DNA of 64,000 bases from Oceanisphaera pacifica (GCF_017498065.1 NZ_JAGDFX010000006.1:1-64000), one strand, 5' to 3'; positions 37,274 through 47,007 are shown, counted from the stretch's first letter. Program-made: numbers and translations. The notes: generated from the sequence alone by a model not told the origin.

Positions 37274-38623
37274 ATGAAACGTAAAGCCAGAATATTACTG
37301 GTAGACGATGATGTTAGTCTGTTAAAGCTGTTAGGTTTGCGCTTAAAAAGCGAAGGCTTTACGGTGGAAACCGCTGCAAGTGGCGCCGAGGCATTAGCCT
37401 GGCTTGAGCAAGAGCGCCCCGATTTGGTGCTCAGTGATTTGCGCATGGATGGCATGGATGGCCTTGCATTATTTGATCGTATTCAACGCCAACATGTGGG
37501 CCTGCCGGTGGTTATTATGACTGCTCACGGCTCTATTACCGATGCTGTTAGCGCCACCCGCTCAGGGGTGTTTGGTTTTTTAACTAAACCTATCGATAAA
37601 GAAGCGCTACGCAAAACCATTAATGAGGCGTTAGCGGTTTCATTACCGGCCATGGCGGATGATTGGCAGCAGCGTATTATGACACGCAGCCCGATTATGA
37701 TTGCGCTACTCGAGCAGGCGCGTCGCATGGCGCCACTGGATATTAGCGTGATGCTCACCGGCCCCTCGGGCTCGGGAAAAGCCTTAATGGCACAAGCGCT
37801 GCACGAGGCGAGCCCACGTCAGGAATATCCGTTTATGGTGCTTAATTGCGGCGCCATGACAGAGCAGCTGTTAGAGTCTGAGTTATTTGGCCACGTTAAA
37901 GGTGCCTTTGCTGGCGCTACCTCAGATCACCCAGGGGTATTTTTAGCGGCTAAGGGCGGTAGTTTATTATTAGAAGAAGTAGGTGAGCTAACACCTAGGT
38001 TACAAAGTAAATTACTACAAGCCTTAGCGCAGCAAGAGGTGCGGCCGTTAGGCGCGACTCAGAGTAGTGCTACAGATGTGCGCGTCTTGTCTTCTACCAA
38101 CAAAGACTTAGTAACAGCGATGGAGCAAGGGGAGTTTCGAGAAGACTTATTTTATCGCCTCAATGTGGTGAATTTGAATTTACCCAGTTTGCGAGAGCGA
38201 GCAGAAGATATTCCCTTATTAGCGCGCCACGCACTCGAGCAATTAAAAACACGCCAGTCAACGCAAGTTACCGGCTTTTCCCCCGAAGCTTTATCCATGT
38301 TGGCCGCAGCAGAATGGCCTGGTAATGTTCGCCAGTTATTAAATGTGGTTGAGCAAGCGGTGGCTATGGCCTCTGCCCCTGTGATTGCGCCACAATTGTT
38401 AGAAGGTATTTTGGCGGGTGCGGATGATCAATTTCCAACATTTAATGAAGCACGCGCCGAGTTTGAGCGCTTATATCTGCATAAAGTTCTGCGTATGACG
38501 GAAGGTAATGTCAGCCAAGCGGCCGGTTTGGCTGGGCGAAATCGCACCGACTTTTATAAGCTACTCGGCCGTCATGGCATAGAAGCAGGTACCTACAAAG
38601 AAAAACGCGCCCCTAAATCGTAA
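37274..38623 (+). CDS. glrR: sigma-54-type response regulator GlrR (QseF type), altered AAA+ motifs
   Basis: A 449-residue regulator with a receiver domain (acidic DDD at 11-13, phospho-Asp55, Lys105), an AAA+ domain and a Fis-type helix-turn-helix (GNVSQAAGLAGRNRTDFYKLL). It follows qseG by 5 bases. The helix-turn-helix and length match E. coli GlrR. Key AAA+ motifs differ from active sigma-54 activators: the loop that touches sigma-54 reads GAFAGA (210-215) instead of GAFTGA, Walker B reads LLLEEVGE (Glu for Asp at 234), and Walker A ends GKA rather than GKE. The arginine-finger region FREDLFYRLNV is kept. It may be a weak or sigma-54-independent regulator. Confidence 0.9.
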   Translation: MKRKARILLVDDDVSLLKLLGLRLKSEGFTVETAASGAEALAWLEQERPDLVLSDLRMDGMDGLALFDRIQRQHVGLPVVIMTAHGSITDAVSATRSGVFGFLTKPIDKEALRKTINEALAVSLPAMADDWQQRIMTRSPIMIALLEQARRMAPLDISVMLTGPSGSGKALMAQALHEASPRQEYPFMVLNCGAMTEQLLESELFGHVKGAFAGATSDHPGVFLAAKGGSLLLEEVGELTPRLQSKLLQALAQQEVRPLGATQSSATDVRVLSSTNKDLVTAMEQGEFREDLFYRLNVVNLNLPSLRERAEDIPLLARHALEQLKTRQSTQVTGFSPEALSMLAAAEWPGNVRQLLNVVEQAVAMASAPVIAPQLLEGILAGADDQFPTFNEARAEFERLYLHKVLRMTEGNVSQAAGLAGRNRTDFYKLLGRHGIEAGTYKEKRAPKS

Positions 38624-38676
38624 GGCGTTATAGGTTTTTTCAACAGTGATCAATCTAAGTAAACCGCGGAGTATAA

Positions 38677-39138
38677 ATGGACAATAAAGCCTGGGCATTA
38701 TGTTTTTTAGATGAAGGTGTCGCCCTCTCGGTGATCAGCCGTAAAGAAACCCGTTGCCAATGGCTGCAAGACGAAGAGCATGCTTACGAATGCTTGCTTA
38801 ATGACTATGTACATTACGTTGCTGAGCTGGGTGAGCTAGACTCAGAGCAAACCGCAGCCGCTAAAGAGCGGTTTGCGTTATTAATGGAGCAATACCCAGA
38901 GCCAGAAGCGCTAACCGAATATATTAATGATTTAACCGTGGGGCTTACGCGCATTTTATGGTTTGGCCCTTTATCGGCATTGGCCGAAGATTACAGTGAC
39001 TTTCCACTGGCACTGCGCGCTTACTATTGGCAAGAGTACGGTGAGGGAGATGAAGATCCGGTTACGCCCGTGATTGAAGACGATTGGATTTACTTAGTGG
39101 AGTCGATGGAAGACTTCTTACTGCAAGACGATTATTGA
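38677..39138 (+). CDS. acidic protein of unknown function
   Basis: A 153-residue soluble protein with no signal peptide or membrane segment. It is strongly acidic, especially at the C-terminus (YGEGDEDPV, then EDDWIY and LLQDDY), and rich in aromatic residues. I do not recognise the family. It begins 53 bases after glrR on the same strand and precedes topB by 58 bases, so it may be cotranscribed with either. The codon use and length look like a real gene. Confidence 0.65.
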   Translation: MDNKAWALCFLDEGVALSVISRKETRCQWLQDEEHAYECLLNDYVHYVAELGELDSEQTAAAKERFALLMEQYPEPEALTEYINDLTVGLTRILWFGPLSALAEDYSDFPLALRAYYWQEYGEGDEDPVTPVIEDDWIYLVESMEDFLLQDDY

Positions 39139-39196
39139 TGTTAACAGGTGACAACTGCTAGTCTGTATCTATATACAGTTATTTTAAGTGTGCCTG

Positions 39197-41152
39197 ATGA
39201 TCCTCTATATAGCTGAAAAACCCAGTGTTGGCCGAGCCGTAGCTGATGTATTGCCCAAGCCCCAGAAAAAAGGGGAGGGCTTTATTACGGCCGCCAATGG
39301 TGATGTGGTAACTTGGTGCATTGGCCACTTACTTGAGCAGGCTGAGCCACAAGCATATAACCCCGATTTTAAAAAATGGCGCAAAGAGCACTTACCCATA
39401 GTGCCAGAAGTTTGGCAGCACACCGTAAAATCAGCCACTAAAAAGCAATTTACAGTCGTTAAAAAGCTGGTTAAACAAGCCGATGTATTAGTGAATATGG
39501 GGGATCCGGACCGGGTTGGACAGATACTGGTCGATGAAGTAATTAACTACTGTCAGGTGCCTAAAGCGAAACGTGCCGCCGCCCAGCGCTGTTTAATTAA
39601 TGATATGAACCCCGAGGCGATTCAGCGCGCCCTTAATAACTTACGCCCTAATCGCGATTTTATTCCATTAGCCACTTCTGCCTTGGCTCGAGCTCGAGCT
39701 GATTGGCTCTATGGCATTAATATGACGCGCCTATGTACGTTACAAGGCCAAGCATCCGGTTACCAAGGCGTATTATCGGTTGGGCGGGTGCAAACTCCCA
39801 TTTTAGGGCTGGTGGTGCATCGGGATCTTGAAATTGAGAATTTTGTCAGCAAGCCGTTTTATGAGGTATTTATTGAGCTAAAAACGGCAAATAATGATAC
39901 TTACACTGCCAAGTGGAAGCCCAGTGCCGCCTGCGAGCCTTATATGGATGAAGACGGGCGTGTACTGTTAAAAAAGCTGGCCGACACCGTATTAAGTAAA
40001 GTGGTTGGTCAAACAGGTCAGGTGATGGCGGTAACTGAAAGCCTAAAAAAACAAGCGCCGCCCCTGCCTTACAATTTATCAGTATTACAAATAGATGCCG
40101 CTAAACGTTTTAATTTAACGGCGCAAAAGACCCTCGATATTTGTCAGCAGTTATATGAACGCCATAAGCTGGTTACCTATCCTCGCTCAGATTGTCGATA
40201 TCTCCCTAATGAGCACTACCAAGATAAGTCGGCTGTGGTGCAAGGCATTAGCAAAACCTGTGGCACACTGGCTGAAGCGGTGAGCCATGCCGATCTCTCT
40301 CTTAAGTCTAAAGCGTGGAATGATGCGAAAGTGGGTGCGCACCACGCTATTATTCCGACTCGACGTGGCCTTGATAGCAGCCGGTTATCTCAAGATGAGC
40401 TAAAGATATATGAGCTGGTTGCAAGGCAATACTTGATGCAGTTTTATCCCGCCTTTCAATATCAAGAAAAACAGATTGATACCCAAGTGGCCGGTGGACT
40501 CTTTATTAGCCGGCAAAAAGAAGTAGTGCATCAAGGCTGGAAAGCGCTCTTTCCTGATCGCGGAGCAAAGAACAAGTCGGCTGGTGAAGACGCGGAGTTT
40601 TCGGCGATAAAACTACCGAATGTGAGTAAAGGTGAAAGCGTGACCTGTATTGATGGACGCTTAGATGAAAAGCAAACCAGCCCACCCAGACACTTTACCG
40701 ACGCCACTTTATTATCAGCCATGACCGGCATTGCTCGGTATGTGAATGATCCTGAGATCAAAAAGGTGCTAAGAGACACAGATGGTTTGGGCACAGAAGC
40801 CACTCGGGCGGGCATTATCGAATTGCTGTTTAAGCGTGACTTTCTGATTAAAAAGGGCAAAGAAATCCACGCCACCGAAGTGGGGCGCCGGCTAATTTTA
40901 TCATTGCCCGAGATAATGACGTTGCCCGATATGACGGCGCACTGGGAGTCTCAGTTAGAAGCAATAGCCGATAAGCGCATGAGTTATGGCCAGTTTATGA
41001 ACCCTATGTTAGACGGATTAGCACAGCTGGTGCATCAAGTCAGTGATATAGCGTTTTCTGGATTAAAAGGTCACGGCAAGCCGTTTCGTAAAAAGCGCAA
41101 GCCCAGAGCGACGTCGAGTCCCCGGCGCCGCGCATCCAGCTCAACAAAGTGA
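39197..41152 (+). CDS. topB: DNA topoisomerase III (Toprim motif with Val107)
   Basis: A 651-residue type IA topoisomerase that decatenates and relaxes DNA. The Toprim domain starts MILYIAEKPSVGRA with catalytic Glu7. The active-site Tyr lies in TYPRSDCRYLP (about residue 328). Other blocks are YQGVLSVGRVQTP, QPPRHFTDATLL-like PPRHFTDATLL, and DGLGTEATRAGIIELL. The basic C-terminal tail ends RKKRKPRATSSPRRRA. Unlike E. coli GDPDREGQ, residues 102-109 read GDPDRVGQ, so acidic residue 107 is Val. The ATG at 39197 gives E. coli numbering; a GTG at 39188 is also possible. It is followed by the repeat-rich gap. Confidence 0.93.
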   Translation: MILYIAEKPSVGRAVADVLPKPQKKGEGFITAANGDVVTWCIGHLLEQAEPQAYNPDFKKWRKEHLPIVPEVWQHTVKSATKKQFTVVKKLVKQADVLVNMGDPDRVGQILVDEVINYCQVPKAKRAAAQRCLINDMNPEAIQRALNNLRPNRDFIPLATSALARARADWLYGINMTRLCTLQGQASGYQGVLSVGRVQTPILGLVVHRDLEIENFVSKPFYEVFIELKTANNDTYTAKWKPSAACEPYMDEDGRVLLKKLADTVLSKVVGQTGQVMAVTESLKKQAPPLPYNLSVLQIDAAKRFNLTAQKTLDICQQLYERHKLVTYPRSDCRYLPNEHYQDKSAVVQGISKTCGTLAEAVSHADLSLKSKAWNDAKVGAHHAIIPTRRGLDSSRLSQDELKIYELVARQYLMQFYPAFQYQEKQIDTQVAGGLFISRQKEVVHQGWKALFPDRGAKNKSAGEDAEFSAIKLPNVSKGESVTCIDGRLDEKQTSPPRHFTDATLLSAMTGIARYVNDPEIKKVLRDTDGLGTEATRAGIIELLFKRDFLIKKGKEIHATEVGRRLILSLPEIMTLPDMTAHWESQLEAIADKRMSYGQFMNPMLDGLAQLVHQVSDIAFSGLKGHGKPFRKKRKPRATSSPRRRASSSTK

Positions 41153-41259
41153 CTAAAGAGCTATCGGTAAGCGATCAGCTAACACACTCTATTTCTGTTG
41201 ATACTCTGTTGGACGTCAAGGCTTTGCACTATATTGTTATGCGCCCTTATTTCGTCTTT

Positions 41260-41332
41260 GCCGCGACGTTGCACTCCTCGCAATGACCAAAGGGGGCGCT
41301 CTTGTTTTTCGTAGGGTCGAATTCATTCGACC
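41260..41332. repeat. direct repeat copy 1 with palindromic ends
   Basis: GCCGCGACGTTGCACTCCTC, then GCAATGACC and a GGGGGCGCTCTTGTTTTTC segment, leading into the GTAGGG palindrome at 41311-41332. A near copy lies at 41464-41532. The first 30 bases are a copy of a family common in gammaproteobacteria (ATTGC...GCAAT ends), judged from memory. Confidence 0.75.
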
Positions 41333-41359
41333 GATTTTAAGCCGTGCCATGGTTTTTGT

Positions 41360-41379
41360 GCGAATAAATTCGCCCCTAC
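41360..41379. repeat. inverted GTAGGG-type palindromic element
   Basis: GCGAATAAATTCGCCCCTAC is the opposite-orientation partner of the element at 41311-41332, 27 bases away. Together they form a pair like a REP doublet. Confidence 0.65.
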
Positions 41380-41463
41380 AAAAGATCAAAACAAAAAAAC
41401 ACTGGTTTTGTTTTTTTCGTCAGGCGCTCAGCGTAAAGCGTATGGCTGCTTGTTAGATGGATT

Positions 41464-41532
41464 GCCGCGTCGTTGCACTCCTCGCAATGACCAAGGGGCG
41501 CTCTTGTTTTTCGTAGGGTCGATTTCAATCGA
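41464..41532. repeat. direct repeat copy 2
   Basis: This copy shares about nine tenths of its bases with 41260-41332, differing by a few substitutions and small length changes. It is followed by GGTCGAATAAATTCGACC (41541-41558), another palindromic unit. The copies are about 200 bases apart, so a duplication or two insertions occurred. Confidence 0.75.
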
Positions 41533-41610
41533 ACAAAACCGGTCGAATAAATTCGACCCAACAAAACCAGCAAGCACTTACCATTAGTGGCACTTTCAGT
41601 ACTATCGCTT

Positions 41611-43371
41611 CTAATCTTGCTTAATTAGCTCTACTAATGCGCCGTAACCGGATTGGGGCATCAAATCTAGCGGAATAAACTGCAAGGCCCCGCCGTTAAT
41701 GCAATAACGTAAACCGCCTCTGTCTTTAGGGCCATCATTAAACACATGCCCTAAATGAGAGTCGGCCACGCGTGAGCGAATTTCAATACGCAGCATATTA
41801 AAGGCCCGATCTTCGTGTTCGGTAACCACCTGACTGGCAATGGGCTGGGTAAAGCTTGGCCAGCCACACTGGGAGTCGTACTTATCCGCTGATGAAAATA
41901 GCGGCTCACCGCTCACCACATCCACATAAATACCCGGGGCATATAGGTTGTCGTACTCGTGGCTATAAGCGCGCTCAGTGCCAGACTGTTGTGTGATATA
42001 GCGTTGTTCTTTGGTTAAGGTGCTTTTGTCAAAATTTTCATAACGTTGAGGGTTAAGTGCTTCAGTGATGTTAGTCGCAGATGCCAACTTAGCTGCGCTC
42101 GCTTGATCGGGAACGCTAGCCTGTTCTAGGGGGTCGTCGGCCAAGCTTAAATCAACGTGGCAGTAACCATTTGGATTTTTGGCCAGATAATCTTGATGGT
42201 ACATTTCTGCTAAATAGAAGTGCTCTAAGGGCGCTTGTTCAACCACTATCGGCTCTGGGTATTTAGCCTGTTGTGCATTGGCCACTTGGGTGATTACGGC
42301 TTTATCAGCTGCGTCTGTATAGTAAATGCCAGAACGATACTGAATGCCGCGATCGTTGCCTTGTCTATTAAGACTGGTAGGGTCAATAATGCGAAAGTAA
42401 TGCGTTAATACAGTGGCAAGCGATATTTTATCGGGATCAAAAGTCACTTTAACGGTTTCAGCATGTCCAGAGCCTCGGATCACTTGCTCGTAACTGGGGT
42501 TAGTTAAGTCTTTGTCGCCGTTGGCATAACCCGAAACAGCATCAACTATTCCATTAATACGCTCCATATAAGCCTCTACGCCCCAAAAACAACCGCCGGC
42601 AAGATAAATAGTGTGGGTATCAATAGGCTCACCTTGCTCATTGTAGTAAACCCCACTTTCAGCGGTGTCGCTAGCTGGCTGAGCGCTGCTATCGGCACTT
42701 GACGCCGTTACGGCTTGGGTGTTGCCATTAAAACGGCGTGAACTGTCTGCGGCGGCTGCAAATGCATACGCTTGTTGAGGCGTCATGTTACCTTTAATAA
42801 GCTGTACCAAATTGCCATTGTTATCCAATACTGCCCAGCTAGGATATACCTGCACCCCTAACTTCTTAATTAGCTCTCCAGAGGTGTCTGTTAGCACGGG
42901 TAGTTGTGGGTAATCTTGTTCAAGCACACTATACCAAGCATTAAACTTATCTGGCGCTTTCTCCCCTAAATGACCGGGGCTGGTGAGGGTAACTAGGTTG
43001 AGATCATTAAATTTAGCATCATTCACCCAAGTGTGGGTTTCTTCTAAAGTCGCTAAGCACAGCGGGCACCAACTTGCCCAAAACTTAACCAAGGTGGGCT
43101 TAGTCGAGTCAATCACAGCAGCTCCTGTCTCCCCTAGCCCTTGAGTCAGTTGCGGCAGTGTTTGTAACTGCTTAAGCATATCGGAGGGCAACATATCTCT
43201 AGAGCGGGTGATCCCTTGATTGGTGCTTGCGGCGGCTTGCGCTGTGTTTTGGTTAGTTTGTGCATTGCTTGCTTTATTGCAGCCAAACAAAAGGCTGGCG
43301 CTAACTAGGCCGATAGCGCTGGCTTTAGTGAGTGTATTAAGCCAAAGCAATGCTTTGTTTGTCTGTCCCAT
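41611..43371 (-). CDS. msrAB: thioredoxin-MsrA-MsrB three-domain lipoprotein (methionine sulfoxide reductase)
   Basis: A 586-residue envelope protein. It has a signal and lipobox (SLLFGC, Cys31). The thioredoxin-like domain carries WASWCPLC (Cys102/Cys105). The MsrA domain carries AGGCFWG with catalytic Cys261 and reduces the S-sulfoxide. The MsrB domain carries [18 protein letters not shown] and GLRYCIN with catalytic Cys557 and reduces the R-sulfoxide. This order is that of Neisseria PilB/MsrAB. The protein repairs oxidised methionine in periplasmic or surface proteins; the first domain supplies reducing power from a membrane partner such as DsbD. It is divergent from murB and is the only gene between the repeats and murB. 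Confidence 0.93.
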   Translation of the reverse strand: MGQTNKALLWLNTLTKASAIGLVSASLLFGCNKASNAQTNQNTAQAAASTNQGITRSRDMLPSDMLKQLQTLPQLTQGLGETGAAVIDSTKPTLVKFWASWCPLCLATLEETHTWVNDAKFNDLNLVTLTSPGHLGEKAPDKFNAWYSVLEQDYPQLPVLTDTSGELIKKLGVQVYPSWAVLDNNGNLVQLIKGNMTPQQAYAFAAAADSSRRFNGNTQAVTASSADSSAQPASDTAESGVYYNEQGEPIDTHTIYLAGGCFWGVEAYMERINGIVDAVSGYANGDKDLTNPSYEQVIRGSGHAETVKVTFDPDKISLATVLTHYFRIIDPTSLNRQGNDRGIQYRSGIYYTDAADKAVITQVANAQQAKYPEPIVVEQAPLEHFYLAEMYHQDYLAKNPNGYCHVDLSLADDPLEQASVPDQASAAKLASATNITEALNPQRYENFDKSTLTKEQRYITQQSGTERAYSHEYDNLYAPGIYVDVVSGEPLFSSADKYDSQCGWPSFTQPIASQVVTEHEDRAFNMLRIEIRSRVADSHLGHVFNDGPKDRGGLRYCINGGALQFIPLDLMPQSGYGALVELIKQD

Positions 43372-43641
43372 AAGGCATCCTTTATTCTAGTAAATGAATA
43401 AACTTATACAGAAATATGCTTGTTGTATAATATTATATTAGACCCTTTTATGGTGAAAAGGCTATAAAAAATTTCTGCGGGCTAGGTTCGCCACACCTTA
43501 TTAGAGACCGTCTTGCTGAATGTGTAGTAAAGGTAGGTTTGGATTCTTACCGCTCAATAATGTCGCGGCATGCAGCCTGCTACTCCTCACTGATAGTAAG
43601 TTAGGTTACACTATGAGGGTCTTTATTTAGGAAGCCCCATC

Positions 43642-44682
43642 ATGCAGTTTACCTCGGCAGCCCTTGCCCCCTATAACACCTTTGGCCTAACACAAACCGC
43701 CGAGCAGCTTGTTGTACTAAGCGAGCGTGAGCAGCTTTCCCCCCTATGGGAAGCCGCTCAAAACCAGCCGTTACTGGTGGTGGGTGAGGGTTCTAATATT
43801 GTATTTACCCAAGCATTTTCTGGCCTGGTGTTGGTGAATCGCTTGCAAGGTATTGAAGTAACAGAAACCGACGAAGCTTGGTTGTTAACCGTGGCGGGGG
43901 GCGAAAACTGGCATCAACTGGTGTGCTGGACCCTTGAGCAGGGCATGCCGGGGCTGGAGAACCTGGCTTTAATACCTGGCACTGTGGGGGCATCACCCAT
44001 CCAAAATATTGGCGCTTATGGGGTTGAGCTGGCGCAGTTTTGTCATCAAGTAGAAACAATTGACTGGCAAACGGGGCAAACCCGGCTTTGGTCAGTTACT
44101 GAGTGTGAGTTTGGCTATCGCGATAGTGTGTTTAAGCATGCGGCCCGTGAGCACGTTATTTTAAGTGTGACGCTGCGCTTACCTAAAGCCTGGCAACCGG
44201 TACTTGGCTATGGGCCTTTAGCTGAGCTTGGGGAGCAGGCTACGGCACAGCAAGTGTTTGATCGGGTATGTGCCACTCGTCAGACTAAATTGCCCGATCC
44301 TAGTGTGCTGGGTAATGCTGGCAGTTTCTTTAAAAACCCCACAGTGGTCACGCCGCAAGCCGAGGCCTTAAAGCTGGCGTGGCCGGCGCTGCCGGTATTT
44401 GCGACTGTACCTGGTTGGAGCAAGCTGGCCGCAGGCTGGCTAATTGATAAAGCAGGCTTAAAAGGAACACGTGTGGGGGGAGCAGGGGTACACACAGAGC
44501 AAGCTTTGGTTCTGGTTAATTATGGCGGTGCCACCAGCGAAGATGTGCTGCGTTTAGCGGCCTTAGTGCGTGAGCGGGTGGAGCAGTTATTTGGGGTCCG
44601 GCTAGAGCCAGAAGTACGGATGATGGCTGCTCAGGGTGAAACCTATTTAGATGAGGCATTAGCATGTCTGAATTTGAACTAA
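43642..44682 (+). CDS. murB: UDP-N-acetylenolpyruvoylglucosamine reductase
   Basis: A 346-residue FAD- and NADPH-dependent cytoplasmic enzyme in peptidoglycan precursor synthesis, of the E. coli (type I) form. Landmarks are APYNTFGLTQTAEQLV at the start, VVGEGSNIVFT, LENLALIPGTVGASPIQNIGAYG, ECEFGYRDSVFKH, and LGNAGSFFKNP with the catalytic Ser. The C-terminal part has GWLIDKAGLKG. Its 3' end overlaps birA by 19 bases, the same pairing as in E. coli. In E. coli an rrn operon precedes murB; here msrAB is next. Confidence 0.97.
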   Translation: MQFTSAALAPYNTFGLTQTAEQLVVLSEREQLSPLWEAAQNQPLLVVGEGSNIVFTQAFSGLVLVNRLQGIEVTETDEAWLLTVAGGENWHQLVCWTLEQGMPGLENLALIPGTVGASPIQNIGAYGVELAQFCHQVETIDWQTGQTRLWSVTECEFGYRDSVFKHAAREHVILSVTLRLPKAWQPVLGYGPLAELGEQATAQQVFDRVCATRQTKLPDPSVLGNAGSFFKNPTVVTPQAEALKLAWPALPVFATVPGWSKLAAGWLIDKAGLKGTRVGGAGVHTEQALVLVNYGGATSEDVLRLAALVRERVEQLFGVRLEPEVRMMAAQGETYLDEALACLNLN

Positions 44683-45650
44683 GCCCACTGCGAAACTCTC
44701 TGTTGACCTTATTAGCCGACGGCCAGTTTCACTCGGGCTCGCAACTCGGTGAGCAGCTGGGCATGAGTCGCGCAGCGATTGGCAAACATATTCAAGTACT
44801 AAAAGCATTGGGGCTAGACGTTTATAGCGTGAGTGGTAGAGGCTATAAATTGGCGGTGCCGTTACAGTTATTAGATCAAGCCCGATTACGCAAAGAGTTA
44901 GCTGCAAACCGAGTGGATTTAGTACCAGTAATAGGCTCCACCAATGTGCATTGGATGAGCTTGCTGGATGAGCTAAAAAACGGGGATATTTGTGTCGCCG
45001 AATGTCAGACCGAAGGCCGGGGTAGGCGTGGTCGGCCTTGGGTTTCCCCGTTTGGTGGCCAGCTTATTATGAGTATGTATTGGCAATTAGAGCAGGGAAT
45101 GTCGGTGGCCATGGGCTTGAGTTTGGCGGTGGGCATTGCAGTTGTTGAAGCTCTAGAAGCACAAGGCTTTGCTGGCGTAGAGCTTAAATGGCCTAATGAT
45201 GTTTATTTAAATGGGCGCAAGCTTGCAGGCATTTTAGTTGAGTTATCTGGCACTGCCGGTGGGCCTTGTCAGCTGGTAATTGGTATTGGGTTAAATTTAG
45301 TGCTGCCGAACACTGAGCAAGCACGTATCGATCAACCTTGGGCTGAGCTGACCGAGCTTGGGCCTGTGGATGATCGTAATGCACTAGTGGTGGCGTTAAG
45401 CCAACAATTGCAGCGCAGCTTAGCGGTGTTTGAACAAGAGGGCATTGCGGCTTTTAGTCAGCAGTGGAATCGATTGGATTATTTTAATGGTAAACCGGTA
45501 CGCATTTTAATGGGCGAGCAAGTCGTACTGGGCATAGCCCGCGGTATTGACTCGCAAGGTGCCTTACTGCTTGAGCTTGAAAGCGGTAAAATCAAACGCT
45601 TCTTAGGCGGCGAAATTTCATTGCGAGCAGAAAATAGCCAGAAGCATTAA
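44664..45650 (+). CDS. birA: biotin-protein ligase and biotin operon repressor
   Basis: A 328-residue bifunctional protein. The N-terminal helix-turn-helix (GSQLGEQLGMSRAAIGKHI) binds the bio operator. The central ligase domain contains GRGRRGRPWVSPFGGQL (the ATP/biotin loop), LKWPNDVYLNGRKLAGILVE and VIGIGLNL. It attaches biotin to the carboxyl-carrier protein and represses biotin genes when biotinyl-AMP accumulates. The 19-base overlap with murB indicates coupled translation. It is convergent with coaA and separated by an inverted repeat. Confidence 0.96.
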   Translation: MSEFELSPLRNSLLTLLADGQFHSGSQLGEQLGMSRAAIGKHIQVLKALGLDVYSVSGRGYKLAVPLQLLDQARLRKELAANRVDLVPVIGSTNVHWMSLLDELKNGDICVAECQTEGRGRRGRPWVSPFGGQLIMSMYWQLEQGMSVAMGLSLAVGIAVVEALEAQGFAGVELKWPNDVYLNGRKLAGILVELSGTAGGPCQLVIGIGLNLVLPNTEQARIDQPWAELTELGPVDDRNALVVALSQQLQRSLAVFEQEGIAAFSQQWNRLDYFNGKPVRILMGEQVVLGIARGIDSQGALLLELESGKIKRFLGGEISLRAENSQKH

Positions 45651-45720
45651 GCTCGAAGCTGAAAGAAAAACATCAAAGCCGACCTAAACGGTATTATTCT
45701 TGGGCTTCCAGCTTCCAGCT
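45650..45720. repeat. inverted repeat between birA and coaA
   Basis: AGCTCGAAGCTGAAAG (45650-45665) and CTTCCAGCTTCCAGCT (45705-45720) pair at 14 of 16 positions across a 39-base spacer. The arms touch the birA stop and the coaA stop. It is probably a bidirectional terminator-like structure or a palindromic repeat. Confidence 0.5.
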
Positions 45721-46660
45721 ATTTCTTCAACCAAACTTGTTCTATACCGTGAGCCTTGCCTTTAGTTAATATTAACTCGGCGCGATCTTTGGTGGGTAAG
45801 ATGTTTTGTTTTAGGTTTTTGTAGTTAATTTCTTGCCAAATACGACTAGCGGTGGCCACGGCTTCTTCTTCTGATAGCGGGGCGTAGTTATGAAAGTAGG
45901 AGTCGGGATCGCGAAAGGCTCCCGAGCGAAACTTCAGGAATCGCTCTACATACCAGGTTTTGAGTAATCGTTCGTCGGCATCAACAAAAATAGAGAAATC
46001 CACAAAGTCTGATACAAACACCCTATGAGGGTCGTGTGGATAGTCCATGCCGCTTTGCAGTACATTTAAGCCTTCAATAATTAAAATATCTGGCTGCTCT
46101 ACCACGTTTTCTTCATCGGGCACCACGTCATAGGTGAGATGAGAATATACAGGTGCCGTCACTCTGGGCTTGCCTGACTTAATGTCTGAGACAAATTGCA
46201 CTAAACGACGAATATCATACGATTGAGGGAACCCCTTACGACGCATTAAACCACGCTCTTCTAATACCGAATTAGGGTATAAGAAGCCATCTGTGGTGAC
46301 CAACGACACTTTTGGGTGTTGCGGCCAACGGGCTAATAAGGCTTCTAGAATACGTGCCGTGGTGCTTTTACCCACCGCGACTGAGCCGGCAATGCTAATA
46401 ATATAGGGCACATGACGCGCCTCTTTACGCAAAAACTGATCTAAGACCTTGCTGCGTCTTTGTTTGGCTTTAATGTAAAGATTAAGCAAGCGAGACAAAG
46501 GAAGATAGATATCTCTCACCTCAGCTAATGATACTTTATCATTAATACCGCGCAGCCGAGTGAGCTCATCCTCGCTGAGAGGCTGATGTACTGTATCACG
46601 TAACTCTGACCAAGCTTCACGAGAGAAGGCCAGATAAGGAGAGTCGTTATCTATCGTCAT
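45719..46660 (-). CDS. coaA: pantothenate kinase
   Basis: A 313-residue cytoplasmic kinase, the first and regulated step of coenzyme A synthesis. The P-loop is [14 protein letters not shown]. Other blocks are [59 protein letters not shown] and [14 protein letters not shown], all typical of the E. coli-type CoaA. The ATG at 46660 gives the family N-terminus and length, but no good ribosome site precedes it; TTG/GTG codons at 46705/46702 are alternatives. The murB-birA-coaA-tRNA order is conserved with E. coli. Confidence 0.95.
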   Translation of the reverse strand: MTIDNDSPYLAFSREAWSELRDTVHQPLSEDELTRLRGINDKVSLAEVRDIYLPLSRLLNLYIKAKQRRSKVLDQFLRKEARHVPYIISIAGSVAVGKSTTARILEALLARWPQHPKVSLVTTDGFLYPNSVLEERGLMRRKGFPQSYDIRRLVQFVSDIKSGKPRVTAPVYSHLTYDVVPDEENVVEQPDILIIEGLNVLQSGMDYPHDPHRVFVSDFVDFSIFVDADERLLKTWYVERFLKFRSGAFRDPDSYFHNYAPLSEEEAVATASRIWQEINYKNLKQNILPTKDRAELILTKGKAHGIEQVWLKK

Positions 46661-46870
46661 GCATAAGGGTCGCAGTCTGTGAATTGCTTGGCGACAATAC
46701 ACCAAGCTTTAAAAATGAACAAGACGACCTTAAACGACGATATGCTAGATTATGATCTGAGTCGTTCTTATTTATTGGCTATATTATTGTCACTTTATAG
46801 ACGAAAAAGTTATTTTTGGCGATTTATTGCGCACTTGAAGGCGGTTATGCAAAAAAACAGAGTAAAGGTG

Positions 46871-46900
46871 TTGCATCTGTGTGGTGCCTTGGCCTAGAAT
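46871..46900 (+). promoter_or_regulatory. sigma-70 promoter of the tRNA cluster
   Basis: TTGCAT (46871-46876), 18-base spacer and TAGAAT (46895-46900). Transcription would start near 46907, about 9 bases before the first tRNA. Confidence 0.65.
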
Positions 46901-46915
46901 TCGTCTCGTTCAAAC

Positions 46916-46991
<76 letters not shown>

Positions 46992-47007
46992 GAACAACTA
47001 ACAATGT

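Larger units (their letters stand above)
41153..41610. other. 458-base repeat-rich gap between topB and msrAB
   Basis: No believable gene is present. The gap contains CGGTAAGCGATCAGCTAA (41168-41185, a dispersed repeat seen also at 47531 and 59765), two roughly 70-base direct repeats, and several GTAGGG/GGTCGAAT palindromes. A 65-codon minus-strand frame crosses these repeats and is not considered real. Confidence 0.7.

Noticed and set aside
41376..41573. 65-codon minus-strand frame
   Set aside because: It runs across palindromic and direct repeats and has no family resemblance.
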